Positions 29,963 to 36,330 of a stretch of DNA of 64,000 bases are shown in pieces. The first letter of the stretch is position 1; the number at the start of each line of letters is the position of its first letter. Under the pieces are notes generated by a model, which was not told the DNA's origin, did no database searches, and saw only the letters and a list, made by a program, of their open reading frames with translations. The DNA lies in the IMG/VR virus record IMGVR_UViG_3300047369_000650, positions 62,001-126,000 of that record, one strand, 5' to 3'. The position numbers and the translations under genes are program-made. The DNA comes from a virus.

Positions 29963-30612
29963 AAGCTTTTGTTATAACAGTTGAAAATATTGAAGAGTCT
30001 GTACAGGCAGCAGAAAGATGTATTAACTCTGCAAGTCAGAATGGTTTTATAGTAAATAAACACTTTGGAATCACACCAGAAGATGATCCAGTAAAATTAT
30101 TTAAAGACAAGGGTCTTCCAACAAAGAATTTTGAGAATAATAAATATTCAAGATATGAAAGATGTTTATCTGCATTTCTATCTCATAGATCACTTTGGGA
30201 GTTATGTGCTGCAGATAAAAGAAATTACCTTATACTAGAGCATGATGCGATAATTAATAATGCACTATCAACTAGTATAATGCACGGAAACGAAATGATT
30301 GTTTCTCTTGGCGAACCATCTTACGGTAAATATAACACACCTCAGTCCATTGGTATAGGACCTTTAGTTTCTAAACAATATTTTCCGGGTGCTCATGCAT
30401 ATGTAATGTCTCCAAAAGGGGCAAAGGCTGCTCTTGAAAAATCTTTAACCGATGCAGCACCTACTGATATATTCTTTAATAATAATAATTTTCCATGGCT
30501 GAAAGAATTTTATCCTTGGCCAATATCGGTAAAAGAAAATTTCACTACAATTCAGAAGACTGAAGGATGCTTAGCCAAACATGGTTATAGTGAAGGATAT
30601 AGTTTATTATGA
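29959..30612 (+). CDS. Glycosyltransferase family 25-like protein
   Basis: 217 residues from the ATG at 29959, preferred to the ATG at 29950 because it forms an ATGA overlap with the upstream stop. FLSHRSLWELC (around residues 73-83) and YLILEHDAI (90-98) match the GT25 core found at 27681. The C-terminal half retains GAHAYVMSPKGAKAALE. A 4-base overlap follows into the next glycosyltransferase gene. It is probably a second LPS-type transferase. Confidence 0.75.
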   Translation: MKAFVITVENIEESVQAAERCINSASQNGFIVNKHFGITPEDDPVKLFKDKGLPTKNFENNKYSRYERCLSAFLSHRSLWELCAADKRNYLILEHDAIINNALSTSIMHGNEMIVSLGEPSYGKYNTPQSIGIGPLVSKQYFPGAHAYVMSPKGAKAALEKSLTDAAPTDIFFNNNNFPWLKEFYPWPISVKENFTTIQKTEGCLAKHGYSEGYSLL

Positions 30613-31295
30613 TTACAATAGCATGTGTATATTGGGGTGATAAATTTCCTATAGCATATCTTGAAAATCTTAGATCAATGATTAAGAGAAATACTACAGT
30701 TGAACATAAGTTTGTTGTTCTTACTGATAGACATAGAAAAGGTTTTGATTGCAGAATACTTAAACCAGGATTTACTGGTTGGTGGAATAAACTACAGCTA
30801 TTTGATACATTTCATAAACTAGGGGATAGATGTTTCTATTTTGATTTAGACACTGTAATCACTAGTGATCTTGATTGGCTATTTAAATATGATGGAGACT
30901 TTCTTGGAATTGAAGATGTTGGTTCTGTAAATTCACATCAACCGCACTTAAAAAATGTATTACAGTCGGCAGTAATGTCTTGGACTCCTATGGTTGGTGC
31001 AAGTATATGGAATGAATTTATATTAAGAAAAGATTGGGCAGTAAAATCTTTTCGTGGTGATGGAGAATATTTGCATGCATCGGTTCCAAAATATCAGAGA
31101 GAATTATTACAGAAGAAGTATCCAGGCAAATTAAAGTCATATAAGTACCAGATATATAATAAGGGTTTAGATAAAGACACATCTATTGTATGCTTTCATG
31201 GGAGACCTAGTATTATTCAAGCAATGGATGAAACAGTAGTCACGCCTATGCAAACATTTGAACCACAGGATTGGATTAAAGATTATTGGAGATAA
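30609..31295 (+). CDS. GT-A-fold glycosyltransferase-like protein
   Basis: 228 residues. ITIACVYWGDKFPIAYLENL opens a Rossmann-like half; CFYFDLDTVI holds the DxD motif (Asp79, Asp81). WWNKLQLF lies just before, as in phage and bacterial DUF-type GT8-like enzymes. The protein has no membrane segment. It is distinct in sequence from the 21722/23199/25057 paralogues and overlaps the preceding gene by 4 bases. Confidence 0.7.
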   Translation: MITIACVYWGDKFPIAYLENLRSMIKRNTTVEHKFVVLTDRHRKGFDCRILKPGFTGWWNKLQLFDTFHKLGDRCFYFDLDTVITSDLDWLFKYDGDFLGIEDVGSVNSHQPHLKNVLQSAVMSWTPMVGASIWNEFILRKDWAVKSFRGDGEYLHASVPKYQRELLQKKYPGKLKSYKYQIYNKGLDKDTSIVCFHGRPSIIQAMDETVVTPMQTFEPQDWIKDYWR

Positions 31296-31298
31296 TTT

Positions 31299-31973
31299 AT
31301 GGGTGATGTAGCACATCTAATAGGAAATGGTAAAAGTTCTGGTTTTTATCAGCACGCAAAAGGATTAAAGATTGCTTGTAATCTTCCGCCATTTGAAGTA
31401 CAGAATCTTTATACTACTGTTATGGTTGATTTTAAGATGATGAACGCTATTCATAAGCAGAATATAACAGTACCTGGAGATTGGGTTCTTGGTGCTAGAC
31501 CTCATAAATGGATGGAAATGAAAAATGATTTCTATGTAAAATATTCAAAACAAATCAAAGAATTTTATCTTACTCTTCCTAAGTATGCAGCAAATTATAC
31601 AGACTTTAACTGCGGCCATATGGCTACACATTGGATTGCAAATAAACTGAAACGTAAAGAGATTCATATGTATGGTTTTGACTCAATCTTTGAGTTTGAT
31701 ACTACAAGTATGTCTGATACTTTTATGGAGTCTGCCAGAGATAATTTAAATACTCAAAGATTAACGTCTAAGTGGAGACCCATCTGGCATGGAATTTTTA
31801 ATGAGTTTAAGGATACACAGTTTATACTTTATCATGATGTAGGTAAGTCCCAGGTTCCTCTTCCAAAAAATGTTGAAGTAAGAGATAATAATAAAGGTCG
31901 CAGAGCCAAGCGTACTCGTAATAAAGATTATAAGCCAGAACCTTTTGATAAAAGTAAAGTTTCTGATGCATAA
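31299..31973 (+). CDS. Hypothetical protein, possibly glycosyltransferase-related
   Basis: 224 residues. The start GDVAHLIGNGKSSGFY has a glycine-rich loop after a strand, and NCGHMATHWIANKLKRKEIHMYGFDS resembles the core of DUF115/sialyltransferase-like Rossmann folds (the motif is at about residues 108-133). The C-terminus is very basic (GRRAKRTRNKDYK). It is the last gene of the cassette, followed immediately by another early-type promoter. The assignment to a transferase is weak and rests partly on context. Confidence 0.45.
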   Translation: MGDVAHLIGNGKSSGFYQHAKGLKIACNLPPFEVQNLYTTVMVDFKMMNAIHKQNITVPGDWVLGARPHKWMEMKNDFYVKYSKQIKEFYLTLPKYAANYTDFNCGHMATHWIANKLKRKEIHMYGFDSIFEFDTTSMSDTFMESARDNLNTQRLTSKWRPIWHGIFNEFKDTQFILYHDVGKSQVPLPKNVEVRDNNKGRRAKRTRNKDYKPEPFDKSKVSDA

Positions 31974-31977
31974 GGGG

Positions 31978-32006
31978 TTTACATTCTCTGAAAAATAGTT
32001 TATTAT
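31978..32006 (+). promoter_or_regulatory. Early-type promoter (TTTACA-17-TATTAT)
   Basis: AGGGG precedes TTTACA, a 17-base spacer and TATTAT; a TATAAT also overlaps three bases further on. It lies 20 bases upstream of the metallopeptidase start. Confidence 0.7.
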
Positions 32007-32025
32007 AATTACAGAGGTGCTAGAA

Positions 32026-32430
32026 ATGTATTACTATATAGACAACAGACCATCAACTCTTTCAATGGATTTCCTTGATGAAGTTCTTGACTTTGGGCAA
32101 TACTATCTCGGATTGGATAGCGATTTTATTATAAAGCTAGTTTTTCTTTCAGACTTGGGTAAACAAGTCTGGGGCTATTGTAATGGGCTGGAAGATGAAG
32201 ACTATGTAATTGAAATCAGTTCTAATATAAATACTTCTGATATGGTAGAAACCATATTTCATGAGTTAGTTCATGTGAAACAAATCATAGACGGGCGCCT
32301 AGATGAAGACGGTCGGACATGGAAAGGTAAAACGTATGACACAACAAAAACTCCCTATAAGGAGCTTCCTTGGGAAATAGAAGCTTTTAGGCTTCAAAGA
32401 CTCATGACAAAAGAATTTTTCTCAGCATAA
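32026..32430 (+). CDS. HExxH zinc metallopeptidase-like protein
   Basis: 134 residues from the ATG at 32026 (AGAGG eight bases upstream; a GTG nine bases earlier overlaps that ribosome site). IFHELVHVKQ (His79-Glu80-His83) is a zinc-binding HExxH motif, and ELPWEIEAFRLQ further on provides a candidate third ligand. This pattern occurs in small phage putative metallopeptidases. It has its own early-type promoter, which suggests action on a host protein early in infection. Confidence 0.7.
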   Translation: MYYYIDNRPSTLSMDFLDEVLDFGQYYLGLDSDFIIKLVFLSDLGKQVWGYCNGLEDEDYVIEISSNINTSDMVETIFHELVHVKQIIDGRLDEDGRTWKGKTYDTTKTPYKELPWEIEAFRLQRLMTKEFFSA

Positions 32431-32443
32431 TAGGAATACTGCA

Positions 32444-32515
32444 ATGGCAGATAGCGACGATCCTTGTGATGACGTAAGTGGGCGTGACTTAAGTAAATGG
32501 TTATATTGGAATTAA
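32444..32515 (+). CDS. Possible 23-aa peptide
   Basis: An ATG preceded by TAGGA opens a 23-codon frame (MADSDDPCDDVSGRD...) between the metallopeptidase and the next promoter. Length alone makes it uncertain; nothing is known of its function. Confidence 0.3.
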   Translation: MADSDDPCDDVSGRDLSKWLYWN

Positions 32516-32544
32516 AAAAAAAATAAAAAAATGCATTTTAGGGG

Positions 32545-32573
32545 TTTACAAATGGGTTAGGATATACTATATT
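32545..32573 (+). promoter_or_regulatory. Early-type promoter (TTTACA-17-TATATT)
   Basis: The sequence TGCATTTTAGGGG stands directly before TTTACA and is repeated at 39581 and on the minus strand near 63000. After 17 bases comes TATATT. It drives the small-gene/tRNA block. Confidence 0.75.
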
Positions 32574-32605
32574 AGTAGTATAAAGAGAATCGGAAGGAAC
32601 TAAAA

Positions 32606-32854
32606 ATGATTGATTATATCTCAGCTAACAACGGAAACATCCAGCTATGGAATGGAAACCAAATCGTAGCAGAAGCTTGTACTGCTAAATCAATTGTTTA
32701 TTTTCTTCAAGAGAATGGTTTTAATGAAGATGGAATTCTTGCTTCGTCTTCAATGGAATTTGCTTCAGAAGAAGGCTTTGATACAGATGACTGTGCTAAG
32801 AATCTTTGGAATGAATCACTTAATCGTTACTATGCATCAGTATGCTATTCTTAA
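32606..32854 (+). CDS. Hypothetical early protein, 82 aa
   Basis: An acidic protein (MIDYISANNGNIQLW...) preceded by GGAAGGA. It is the first gene behind the 32545 promoter. No recognised domain; the size and position are typical of phage early host-takeover proteins, but that is inference. Confidence 0.65.
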   Translation: MIDYISANNGNIQLWNGNQIVAEACTAKSIVYFLQENGFNEDGILASSSMEFASEEGFDTDDCAKNLWNESLNRYYASVCYS

Positions 32855-32870
32855 CTTAAAGGAAAAAATT

Positions 32871-33113
32871 ATGAATACTCCTTGGATTCAAGAAACTCGC
32901 AATGGCTTTGACATAGCCGAAGAAGAAATGAATCGACTCGAAGCTTTACCTGCTCAAGGTGAACAGTCTTCTATGGTTCAGTCTGATATGAAAGCATGGG
33001 CTGTTAAAAAAGGCATTTGGCTATCAGAACCATATAAGAACATTATTGTTCTTCATGCTATTGACCGCGGATGGCTTCAAGAGTATTCAACTGGAATGGA
33101 GATTTGTAATTAA
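32871..33113 (+). CDS. Hypothetical protein, 80 aa
   Basis: Start at the ATG of 32871, with AAAGGA eight bases upstream; an in-frame TTG far upstream would overlap the preceding gene completely and is rejected. The product (MNTPWIQETRNGFD...) is soluble, with a C-terminal WLQEYSTGMEICN. It shares a TAATG junction with the next gene. Confidence 0.7.
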   Translation: MNTPWIQETRNGFDIAEEEMNRLEALPAQGEQSSMVQSDMKAWAVKKGIWLSEPYKNIIVLHAIDRGWLQEYSTGMEICN

Positions 33114-33334
33114 TGTTACAGGATGCAATTTATCATGGTCAAGTAGCACTTGATATTTTAGAGTTTGATTTCCACAGACCATTTAAAAATGGTAAGTGTA
33201 ATCGTGAAAATATCGAAGAAAAGATCATTGAGGGTATTCTTTCAAATGAACTTGAGCCCATGAACGATCAAGATGTTGATATTATTTGTGATTTAATTGA
33301 TAGTTTAATACTTGAACTAGGAGTGAAGAAGTGA
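33113..33334 (+). CDS. Hypothetical protein, 73 aa
   Basis: An acidic helical protein (MLQDAIYHGQVALDILEF...) coupled by one-base overlap to the previous gene and by a 4-base GTGA overlap to the next. No recognised family. Confidence 0.65.
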   Translation: MLQDAIYHGQVALDILEFDFHRPFKNGKCNRENIEEKIIEGILSNELEPMNDQDVDIICDLIDSLILELGVKK

Positions 33335-33510
33335 CTGAAGGGCCATTCAAGAGTGCATTTGATGCAGATACTGCTGGTGTAATTCGCAGAGAGATTATAA
33401 CATATCGAAGAAAAGATAATATTATGGTAAAAGAAACCGCAACAAGAGATTATTATAAAAGCGGTGATTATCATGATACAAGTTCAACAACACCGATTGT
33501 GGAAAGATAG
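33331..33510 (+). CDS. Conserved small phage protein, 59 aa (GTG start)
   Basis: A GTG start overlaps the preceding TGA, with AGGAG just upstream. The product includes REIITYRRKDNIMVKET and a terminal DYYKSGDYHDTSSTTPIVE, a pattern I recall from short hypothetical proteins of marine T4-like phages. Function unknown. It ends 12 bases before tRNA-Arg. Confidence 0.65.
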   Translation: MTEGPFKSAFDADTAGVIRREIITYRRKDNIMVKETATRDYYKSGDYHDTSSTTPIVER

Positions 33511-33522
33511 ATAAGTTAAATA

Positions 33523-33599
33523 GGTTCCTTAGCTCAGCTGGATAGAGCAACTGCCTTCTAAGCAGTAGGTCATAGGTTCGAATCCTATAGGGACCACCA
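33523..33599 (+). tRNA. tRNA-Arg (anticodon UCU)
   Basis: A complete cloverleaf: acceptor GGTTCCT/AGGGACC, anticodon stem ACTGC/GCAGT with loop CTTCTAA, a T-loop TTCGAAT and an encoded CCA end. It reads AGA, a codon much used in this AT-rich genome. Confidence 0.95.
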
Positions 33600-33604
33600 A
33601 TAAT

Positions 33605-33679
33605 ATGGGTGAAGTGTTAATGGTTGCACGTCGGATTCCAAATCCGAAAGACAGAGTTCGATTCTTTGCACCCATGCCA
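33605..33679 (+). tRNA. tRNA-Trp (anticodon CCA)
   Basis: Acceptor ATGGGTG pairs with CACCCAT, discriminator G, encoded CCA; the anticodon stem TCGGA/TCCGA encloses TTCCAAA. The D-stem is short and position 8 is A rather than T, so folding should be confirmed. It lies 5 bases after tRNA-Arg. Confidence 0.88.
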
Positions 33680-33696
33680 AACAAAAAGGATATATT

Positions 33697-33864
33697 ATGC
33701 GTAGAGGAAACAAACCTGAAGCAGAAGACTATATAAAGGTAAGGTTAGAGTTTCTTCACGAAGAAAAGAAAAAGAACGATAATCAAACTGCACATCTAGT
33801 ATTAGATAAAGCAATTTATGAATTAAGTATTGTTCTTGATCTTTTGACAAGAAACGGAGTTTAG
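33697..33864 (+). CDS. Hypothetical protein, 55 aa, overlapping tRNA-Pro
   Basis: An ATG with AAAGGA upstream opens a 55-residue frame (MRRGNKPEAEDYIKVRLEF...). It sits between two tRNAs, and its last ten bases, including the stop, form the 5' acceptor strand of tRNA-Pro. The product is charged and helical. The overlap implies tRNA maturation would cut the mRNA. Confidence 0.65.
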   Translation: MRRGNKPEAEDYIKVRLEFLHEEKKKNDNQTAHLVLDKAIYELSIVLDLLTRNGV

Positions 33865-33931
33865 CGCAGTCTGGTAGCGCATCTGCTTTGGGAGCAGAGG
33901 GTCAGAGGTTCGAATCCTCTAACTCCGACCA
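33855..33931 (+). tRNA. tRNA-Pro (anticodon UGG)
   Basis: Acceptor CGGAGTT/AACTCCG, anticodon stem TCTGC/GCAGA with loop TTTGGGA, T-loop TTCGAAT and encoded CCA. The 5' end overlaps the preceding small gene. Confidence 0.95.
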
Positions 33932-33938
33932 AAAATAT

Positions 33939-34013
33939 TCCGGCGTAGCTCAGTGGTAGAGCAGTTGACTGTTAATCAATTGGTCGTAGGTTCGACCCCT
34001 ACCGCCGGAGCCA
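33939..34013 (+). tRNA. tRNA-Asn (anticodon GUU)
   Basis: Acceptor TCCGGCG/CGCCGGA, anticodon stem GTTGA/TCAAT with loop CTGTTAA, discriminator G and encoded CCA. Confidence 0.95.
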
Positions 34014-34018
34014 AATTA

Positions 34019-34094
34019 GGGTCTGTAGCTTAGTGGTTAAAGCTGCCCGCTCATAACGGGTAGATCGTAGGTTCAAATCCTACCGGACCCACCA
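34019..34094 (+). tRNA. tRNA-Met (anticodon CAU), elongator or Ile2-type
   Basis: Acceptor GGGTCTG/CGGACCC, anticodon loop CTCATAA, encoded CCA. The paired first base argues against an initiator. Whether the wobble C is modified to lysidine (Ile) cannot be told here. Confidence 0.9.
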
Positions 34095-34100
34095 TATATA

Positions 34101-34205
34101 ATGAGGAGAAGTGAATTGGAACTTTTATATACTATAGCAATTATAATTGGTGTTTTTCAAGATGGGAGCCCATTCTCACTTTGTTTAACAAATTGTATCG
34201 GATAG
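34101..34205 (+). CDS. Possible 34-aa hydrophobic peptide
   Basis: An ATG frame (or TTG at 34116 behind GAGGAG) encodes LLYTIAIIIGVF, a possible membrane segment. It runs into the structured-RNA region, so it could be a leader peptide or just chance. Confidence 0.25.
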   Translation: MRRSELELLYTIAIIIGVFQDGSPFSLCLTNCIG

Positions 34206-34378
34206 GCGCAGGGGAAAGCCTAGCAATTTCGCTAAACGTACCCACTAAAAACCCTATTCACGTTAAACGCTCGAGCGGTGTTTAGGTTGGTATACGATCT
34301 GGTACCAGGAAACCCAGACGGTTGTTGCATACGTTAAATGCAAATAGAAAGGGGGGCTCTGCAGTAAGCTCCCCTTTT
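34204..34378 (+). ncRNA. Candidate structured RNA downstream of the tRNA cluster
   Basis: This gene-free stretch carries consecutive short hairpins: AGGC/GCCT (34204-34221), TAGC/GCTA (34221-34234), AACGT/ACGTT (34235-34264), AAACGCT/GGTGTTT (34265-34283), CTGG/CCAG (34299-34308), TTGCAT/ATGCAA (34325-34343) and a terminator at 34351. It has no long frame and looks less AT-biased than the neighbouring genes. I do not recognise the RNA class. The 5' end is uncertain and may lie near 34156, where ATGG/CCAT could pair. It is probably co-transcribed with the tRNAs. Confidence 0.5.
34351..34378 (+). terminator. Intrinsic terminator closing the tRNA/ncRNA transcript
   Basis: GGGGGGCT (34351-34358) pairs with AGCTCCCC (34367-34374), with one G-U pair and an 8-base loop, followed by TTTT. 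It ends just before a late promoter. Confidence 0.85.
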
Positions 34379-34380
34379 GA

Positions 34381-34388
34381 TATAAATA
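34381..34388 (+). promoter_or_regulatory. T4-type late promoter box TATAAATA
   Basis: An exact box directly after the terminator, 25 bases before the ATG at 34414, isolating early from late transcription. Confidence 0.8.
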
Positions 34389-34413
34389 TTAATGTCTAAA
34401 AGGAGATATTAAT

Positions 34414-34719
34414 ATGAATATGAAAGATGTTGCGGATCTACAAAAATATGCTGTAATGCAAGCATCTATGTATAGACCGCCTGTAGATCAATACCCAAAC
34501 TCGGAAAATATTAAACCGCCTATGAAAAAAGACAAAGTGCGTGTTATAGAGCAAATGGATCGGTCTCCGGTTGCATATGATAGCACAAAAGATTTCCATA
34601 AAAAATTAGATGAGCTTATGTCGCAAAGACAAAACGCTGAAATAATTAAATATAAAAAGGACGGATCTATAGATCCCGCCATGGTTGATGTAGGGCAACT
34701 ATTAAATATAAGTGTTTAA
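34414..34719 (+). CDS. Hypothetical late protein, 101 aa
   Basis: AAAGGAG precedes the ATG. The product (MNMKDVADLQKYAVMQASMY...) is charged with proline-rich spots and no recognised domain. A late box points to a virion or assembly role. It ends one base before the stop of the convergent minus-strand gene, with no terminator between. Confidence 0.7.
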   Translation: MNMKDVADLQKYAVMQASMYRPPVDQYPNSENIKPPMKKDKVRVIEQMDRSPVAYDSTKDFHKKLDELMSQRQNAEIIKYKKDGSIDPAMVDVGQLLNISV

Positions 34720-34720
34720 A

Positions 34721-35488
34721 TTATTTATTGTACCAATCTAAATCTGGATTTACAATACTAACAGATTTGCCTTTTATTGGTGCAATATTCATCGGAGATT
34801 TCTTAACGCTTCTTATAGACATCTCGAAAGTAAACTGGTAATTACCGCCACCTTTTGCTTGTACTCTCGCTCTATAACCTAGAGTTGCTGCTTGACTAAA
34901 TCTAGGAACACCTTTAAATTTTAAAGGATTAGATGCACCAAGTAAATAGAATCCTGTAGTACCTACATTCATATAATATGTTTTCTTTTTATTGTAATAT
35001 TGTTCAATGTTTGTTGCAGGTATTTCAGCTTTAATTTCTTCAAATCTTTTTAACTCTTTTGCATAGATAGCTCGTTTATCAAGGTCTTTTATTTCATCTC
35101 TGAGTTCTGGTTTGTTTGAAAACTTATAAGGCTCATTTTTCCATTTTTTGTTAATAGCATCTAAAACACCATATCTCATAGCCAGATCACGAATAAATAT
35201 TTTTTCTTCTTCATTTGGTTTTGGTTCATCAAAATACCATTTACCATTTGCATATTTAATTACTAAAGATCCGCCAGAAGCTCCTGGGGATATTTTTAAT
35301 TCACACCCCGCTTCCTTACCTGCTCTTTGAATCATTAAATCTGGGATATCAGAACCAGCACCAGCCGGAGTAAATTTTTTCGGTACAATGCCCATAGGTT
35401 TTAAAACCTTTACCGCATTTATTTCATATTGAAACCCTTGTTGTGCAGTACTAGCCATTTCTGTAATATACCCTTTAAATGATTGCAT
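34721..35488 (-). CDS. Putative PD-(D/E)XK nuclease with T4-like capsid-targeting N-terminus
   Basis: 255 residues from the ATG at 35488, chosen because AGGA lies 8 bases before it; an in-frame ATG at 35494 is only 2 bases from AGGA. The first ten residues (MQSFKGYITE) resemble the 10-residue capsid-targeting sequence of T4 internal proteins (MKTYQEFIAE) and end in the I-x-E site cut by gp21. GSDIPDLMI followed by GCELKIS matches the PD...ExK nuclease core (about residues 46-66), with an upstream helix Glu in FQYEINAV. It has its own minus-strand late box. It is probably packaged in the head and injected; nuclease activity is a prediction. Confidence 0.6.
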   Translation of the reverse strand: MQSFKGYITEMASTAQQGFQYEINAVKVLKPMGIVPKKFTPAGAGSDIPDLMIQRAGKEAGCELKISPGASGGSLVIKYANGKWYFDEPKPNEEEKIFIRDLAMRYGVLDAINKKWKNEPYKFSNKPELRDEIKDLDKRAIYAKELKRFEEIKAEIPATNIEQYYNKKKTYYMNVGTTGFYLLGASNPLKFKGVPRFSQAATLGYRARVQAKGGGNYQFTFEMSIRSVKKSPMNIAPIKGKSVSIVNPDLDWYNK

Positions 35489-35520
35489 AATCATAGTCCT
35501 ATTAAAATGATGCTTTATGT

Positions 35521-35528
35521 TATTTATA
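35521..35528 (-). promoter_or_regulatory. T4-type late promoter box TATAAATA, minus strand
   Basis: An exact box on the minus strand, 32 bases upstream of the nuclease-like gene start. It lies only 11 bases from the plus-strand late box at 35540, making a compact divergent pair. Confidence 0.75.
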
Positions 35529-35539
35529 CTTTTATTTTT

Positions 35540-35547
35540 TATAAATA
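35540..35547 (+). promoter_or_regulatory. T4-type late promoter box TATAAATA
   Basis: An exact box 27 bases upstream of the lipase ATG, within a T-rich stretch, and divergent from the 35521 box. Confidence 0.8.
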
Positions 35548-35574
35548 CTTTCTATAGGAACATAGGAGCTAAAA

Positions 35575-36330
35575 ATGTTATCCAGATTATCATTTAAGGA
35601 AAGAAGTTTATTATTTGGTAGACTAGCAACTATAGCATATTTGCCTTTTGAAGATGCAAAAAGAGCTGCTAGACGATTAGGTTTTTCACAAACCACTTTT
35701 TATGATAGAGATGGAGCACAAGCATATAGATTTATGAGTAAATATGATATTGTTATTGCTTGTAGAGGCACTGAACCAACTCAATGGAATGATGTAAAAG
35801 CAGATTTAAAAGCAATTCCTGTTATGGCAGAAACTATAAGCAGAGTACATCAAGGATTTAAAGCCGAAGTTGACGATTTATGGCCAATGATTAAACCGCA
35901 TCTTGAAGTCAAAGTAAATGTAAGAAAAAAGCTATGGTTCTGCGGACATAGTTTAGGTGCTGCAATGACAACTATTATGGCTAGTAGAGCATTTCATGAT
36001 GAGAAGCTCGCAGATCCAGTTGAAGTTTATACATATGGCTCACCAAGAGTTGGTTGGAAAAAATATGTTAAGAGTCTAGGAATGATTCATCACCGATTCG
36101 TAAATAATAATGATGTAGTTACTCGTGTTCCTCTTTGGATTATGGGCTATAGACATCATGGTACTATGCACTATTTTAATAGACATGGAGATTATAGTAA
36201 AGCCACAGGTTGGAGACGAGTAAAAGATAGATTAATGGGAATGTGGATGGGCTTAAAGAAAGGTAAGATAGACAACATTGGTGATCATCCAATGGGTGCT
36301 TATATGCCATGTTTAGAAAAAATGCAGTAG
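35575..36330 (+). CDS. Class 3 lipase-like alpha/beta hydrolase
   Basis: 251 residues. CGHSLGAA holds the nucleophile Ser126 of the GxSxG elbow; IVIACRGTE (residues 59-67) is the class 3 oxyanion region; RFVNNNDVVTRVP supplies the catalytic Asp180, and GDHPMGAYM a candidate His238. The triad order and spacing are those of fungal-type class 3 lipases. No signal peptide is seen. The late box and the overlapping murein-hydrolase-like lipoprotein gene suggest a role at lysis, attacking membrane lipids; a virion enzyme is an alternative. Confidence 0.8.
   Translation: MLSRLSFKERSLLFGRLATIAYLPFEDAKRAARRLGFSQTTFYDRDGAQAYRFMSKYDIVIACRGTEPTQWNDVKADLKAIPVMAETISRVHQGFKAEVDDLWPMIKPHLEVKVNVRKKLWFCGHSLGAAMTTIMASRAFHDEKLADPVEVYTYGSPRVGWKKYVKSLGMIHHRFVNNNDVVTRVPLWIMGYRHHGTMHYFNRHGDYSKATGWRRVKDRLMGMWMGLKKGKIDNIGDHPMGAYMPCLEKMQ

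Noticed and set aside
30609-31973. DNA-base hypermodification enzymes (beta-glucosyltransferase type)
   Set aside because: No similarity to T4 Agt/Bgt motifs could be seen, and no hydroxymethylase gene is present in the window; kept only as an alternative for the cassette.
32694-32870. 5' extension of the 80-aa gene to a TTG at 32694
   Set aside because: It would overlap the 82-aa gene almost fully; the ATG at 32871 has a good ribosome site.
34019-34094. Initiator tRNA-fMet
   Set aside because: The first acceptor base pair is G-C; bacterial initiators have an unpaired C-A there.
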